Assembly (NCBI GenBank): GCA_947647595.1
Contig: CANSKZ010000014.1
Span: forward strand, 1 to 32,022
Length of the DNA stretch: 32,022 nt
Direction of reading: 5' to 3'
DNA from: an uncultured Clostridium sp.
Lineage (GTDB): Bacteria; Bacillota; Clostridia; TANB77; CAG-508
In this document: positions 29,693 to 32,022 of the stretch, piece by piece
How positions within the stretch are numbered: position 1 is the first letter of the stretch
Layout of the letters: every line of letters starts with the position of its first letter
Notes under the pieces: model-generated
Seen by the model: only the letters and a program-made list of their open reading frames with translations
Database searches by the model: none
What the model was told of the DNA's origin: nothing
Translations under genes and position numbers: made by a program

Positions 29693-30925
29693 TCAGGCAA
29701 GTGAACGAAACTCACTATTTGCTTTATTAAATAATAATCTCACTTTTCCCACACTTCCCGCTCTTTGTTTAGCAACCTTTGCCACCACAACTGGATTCTC
29801 TGCCTCCTCTTGTCCTTCTTCTTGATACAAAAAAATTACATTATCCGCATCCTGTTCAATTGCTCCACTTTCTCTTAACTCAGCTAGACTTGGTTCATTT
29901 CGATTTGCGTTTCGATTCAACTGACACAAACCAATAATCGGTATTTCTAACTCCAAACTCAATAACTTCAACGTCCTACTTATATCAGCAACCTCTTGTT
30001 CCCTATTATTAAATCTTCTAGCATTTTTTATCAGTTGTATATAATCTATAATCAATAAATCTAACTTATTTTTATTTCTCAACTGCCTTGCTTTCACCTC
30101 AATCTCTTGTATCGTCCTAACCTTTGAAATAATATGAAACGGCAAATTCTTTAAATCTCCACATATATTCGCAATTCTTTCAAAATCATCATCTTCCAAT
30201 GTTCCAGCTCGTAGCTTATAGCTATTCACTTTCCCTATTCTCGCTATCATTTTTTGAATCAATTGTGTTTCAGACATCTCTAAACTTATCATCCCCACAT
30301 CAAGTCCTTTTCTAGCAATATGTTCTGCAATCTGCAATGCCATCGTTGTCTTCCCTACTCCAGGTCTTGCCCCAATTATTGTCAACTCTTGTCTATGCAA
30401 TCCCAACAAAATATTATCCAAATCCAGCAATCCCATATATAACGAAAAATCTGATCTTTGTTTATAATTATTCTCAATCTCTCCCATTGTCTTTATCACT
30501 TGCTCCAGAAATGTTTTGCTACTTTCTTCTCTGCCCTCAATTTGAGTTAATTGTTTTATTGTTTTTTCAATTAAATTGTCCATATTTTCAGTATCTATTA
30601 CAGTACCTTTTGCTCTTTCCATCAACTCACAAAATCTTCTTTTTTTACTATACTCAATCAACTTGTTATACGCAATATCTGCTGACATTCCAAAAACATA
30701 TTCCCCTAAATCAGATATATATTGAATTATTTGTGCATTATTTCCTCGTATTTTCTCAGCAATACTCAAGATTGATATTTCACCCTTCTCAGTTTTTAAT
30801 TGATTAATTGCCACTATAATCTTTCTATTTCTATCACTCACAAAATCTTTTTCATTAACATTAAAATCCATCTGCTCAAAAATCATATAGAACAATACTG
30901 CTTTCTCAATTTCCTCATCAAACAT
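29693..30925 (-). CDS. dnaB: Replicative DNA helicase, DnaB-type
   Basis: 410 residues. N-terminal helical domain (residues 1-100), linker, then a RecA-like ATPase with Walker A GARPGVGKTT at 185-194, Walker B LLIIDY at 290-295, and the DnaB motif with LAELRESGAIEQDADNVIFL near 345-365 (with the arginine-rich SGAIEQDAD loop). Overlaps the initiator gene by 8 bases. Unwinds phage DNA and is loaded by the upstream DnaD-like protein. Slightly shorter than host DnaB (about 440 residues), as is usual for phages. Confidence 0.93.
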   Translation of the reverse strand: MFDEEIEKAVLFYMIFEQMDFNVNEKDFVSDRNRKIIVAINQLKTEKGEISILSIAEKIRGNNAQIIQYISDLGEYVFGMSADIAYNKLIEYSKKRRFCELMERAKGTVIDTENMDNLIEKTIKQLTQIEGREESSKTFLEQVIKTMGEIENNYKQRSDFSLYMGLLDLDNILLGLHRQELTIIGARPGVGKTTMALQIAEHIARKGLDVGMISLEMSETQLIQKMIARIGKVNSYKLRAGTLEDDDFERIANICGDLKNLPFHIISKVRTIQEIEVKARQLRNKNKLDLLIIDYIQLIKNARRFNNREQEVADISRTLKLLSLELEIPIIGLCQLNRNANRNEPSLAELRESGAIEQDADNVIFLYQEEGQEEAENPVVVAKVAKQRAGSVGKVRLLFNKANSEFRSLA

Positions 30926-31637
30926 TCTTTCTCCTTTCTCTTAGCAATCTTTCATATTCTTCATCTGTTAAGCCTTCTGTATCAATCGCTTTATATTCCA
31001 CTTTCTCCAGTTTCTTATATCCTTCCTTTCTCGCCCAATTTCTGATTGTCGCCAAATGGTCTTTATATTTCTTCCCAGTAGATTGAATATAACCATCTAA
31101 ACTCTGAATACGTTTCTCATAATCATTTGGAAACTCATTTAACAACTTCTCATATTGTTCATCATCCAATTTTACATTTTCATATTCTCCAAACTTTTTT
31201 ATATTTTTTTTATTTAATTTATTATTTAGTTTCGTTTTATTTAGTTTATTTAATGTGCTCACTTCATGTCCGCCTTGTGTATTATCTTGTGTATCATCTT
31301 GTGTATTATCTTGTGTAACAAAATCAACACTCAAACTTTCTTGTGTATCATTCTGCGTATCAAAACTAACAATCACATATTTTCCTGCCTGATTAGATAT
31401 TCCTTTTTTATACTTTATATATCCTTTTTGTATTAATTCATTTCTAGCCCTATCTAATGCCTGTCTGCTTAAACTAATAGAACCACAGATTATTAGATTA
31501 GGTACCGTAAATTCCTTTTTCCAACAAAACTCATTGTCTTTACTCAATAAATATACATAAAGACATACAGCATTTGAACTTAAAGGATTATTAGGTAATA
31601 ATCTCCAAAATGCGTTCAATTGTTTAATATAATCCAT
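30918..31637 (-). CDS. DnaD-like replication initiator / replisome organiser
   Basis: 239 residues from ATG 31637 (MDYIKQLNAFWRLLPNNPLS) with AAAGGGAGAATTAAC; the frame to 31679 adds 14 unlikely residues and overlaps the upstream gene. The N-terminal winged helix (LPNNPLSSNAVCLYVYLL) is followed by a low-complexity linker built of TQDN/TQDD units (about residues 108-130) and a C-terminal segment GYIQSTGKKYKDHLATIRNW typical of phage DnaD-type initiators. It binds the phage origin and loads DnaB; the origin may lie in the repeat-rich linker DNA (31265-31365), which is inference. Confidence 0.82.
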   Translation of the reverse strand: MDYIKQLNAFWRLLPNNPLSSNAVCLYVYLLSKDNEFCWKKEFTVPNLIICGSISLSRQALDRARNELIQKGYIKYKKGISNQAGKYVIVSFDTQNDTQESLSVDFVTQDNTQDDTQDNTQGGHEVSTLNKLNKTKLNNKLNKKNIKKFGEYENVKLDDEQYEKLLNEFPNDYEKRIQSLDGYIQSTGKKYKDHLATIRNWARKEGYKKLEKVEYKAIDTEGLTDEEYERLLRERRKNV

Positions 31638-31662
31638 GTTAATTCTCCCTTTCTCTAGTATC

Positions 31663-32022
31663 TCAACAATCTTTTCCAAATTCTTTCAAAAACAACTCTG
31701 CATCATACTTCGTATTAAACTTCGCCCTCGCCAACAACCTCAACTGCTTCTTCATATCCTCGCTATTTTCCACTTCTGTATGACATCTTCTGCACAAATA
31801 ATACACCATTCCATACTCCATACTCTTCTGCCTTCTACAGCCCCCAAACGCCTCATGCTTATCCAAATTTTCTTTTGTCTTGCATAAATAGCATTTCTTC
31901 CTACTCTGCAATATACTAAAACGCCTTCTTTCCTTTTTTGCTAACTTACTACTTTTCTGTCTTATCTGTCCTATTCTCTGTTTCTTTTGTGGTTTTGGAT
32001 AAGGATTAAAGCTATCTTTTAA
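31663..32022 (-). CDS. HNH-like zinc finger phage protein, partial (5' end beyond window)
   Basis: The frame is open to the right edge (119 codons visible), so the TTG at 31911 is not a true start. Visible parts: a basic stretch FNPYPKPQKKQRIGQIRQKS, then CYLCKTKENLDKHEAFGGCR and YYLCRRCHTEVENSEDMKKQ, ending KFNTKYDAELFLKEFGKDC. Two CxxC pairs and H/E residues suggest an HNH-type or NinG-like zinc domain, commonly seen in phage early regions; the central His pair is only partly kept, so nuclease activity is uncertain. Confidence 0.75.
   Translation of the reverse strand, partial: LKDSFNPYPKPQKKQRIGQIRQKSSKLAKKERRRFSILQSRKKCYLCKTKENLDKHEAFGGCRRQKSMEYGMVYYLCRRCHTEVENSEDMKKQLRLLARAKFNTKYDAELFLKEFGKDC

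Noticed and set aside
1..32022. Stop-codon reassignment (TGA or TAG)
   Set aside because: All three stops end genes at sensible places, often overlapping the next start (TGATG, ATGA).

Overview
The window is a low-GC (roughly 30 percent by eye) stretch of a temperate, siphovirus-like phage or prophage of a Firmicute, probably a gut Clostridia or Bacilli relative. The evidence is a tail-chaperone plus tape-measure module, SPP1-like portal, DUF4355-type scaffold, ArpU-like late regulator, strong GGAGG ribosome sites and many consensus TTGACA/TATAAT promoters. TAA, TAG and TGA all act as ordinary stops. Almost everything is encoded on the minus strand, so the biological order runs from position 32022 down to 1.

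Layout in reading order. 32022-28423: early genes (HNH-like zinc protein, DnaD-like replication initiator, DnaB-type helicase, small HTH, Cys-containing and membrane proteins). 28411-27557: ArpU-like regulator, a hairpin and two or three stacked promoters. 27472-26296: small accessory genes on both strands, one behind a structured leader. 26266-18726: packaging and head (small and large terminase, portal, MuF-like minor head protein with a C-terminal zincin motif, scaffold, capsid). 18709-15875: connectors, tail completion, major tail protein, tail chaperones. 15790-12981: an accessory block inside the tail operon with its own CI/Cro-like switch and antirepressor operon. 12916-10112: tape measure. 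9996-5598: a second accessory block (SHOCT protein, small proteins, RHH regulator, ParB-like protein, HigB/HigA toxin-antitoxin). 5538-1: distal tail (DUF6711, endopeptidase-like hub with S74 chaperone, BppU-like protein, lectin-like protein, and a gene cut by the left edge).

The main discovery is a recoding pattern. Seven times, a structural gene is broken by one extra C placed directly before a GGA or GGT codon, giving an in-frame CGG. Skipping that C, or reading CGGN as one four-base codon, restores a continuous and family-like protein. It happens three times in the tape measure, twice in the gp10-like tail gene, once in the S74 tail protein and once at the start of the MuF protein. By hand scan every in-frame CGG in a recognised gene is one of these seven; the other 75-80 CGG triplets on the coding strand lie across codon boundaries (xxC GGx or xCG Gxx). 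CGG is never used as plain arginine. All seven are in late virion genes. This suggests +1 recoding at CGG, for example by a four-base-reading tRNA, used as a late-gene translation gate. A systematic sequencing or assembly error is the alternative to exclude first.

A second pattern concerns regulation. Three accessory genes have tandem TGTCGAA-type boxes at 10-bp spacing, which match Spo0A boxes and begin right after the stop codon of the preceding phage gene. Two parallel cassettes (8730-7144 and 14710-12981) share a small DNA-binding protein gene, an opposing plus-strand hairpin RNA, a palindromic promoter and a paralogous small gene, broken in one copy. Two families of identical terminators end the accessory units, and a 22-codon relict of the tape-measure 3' end marks an insertion scar.
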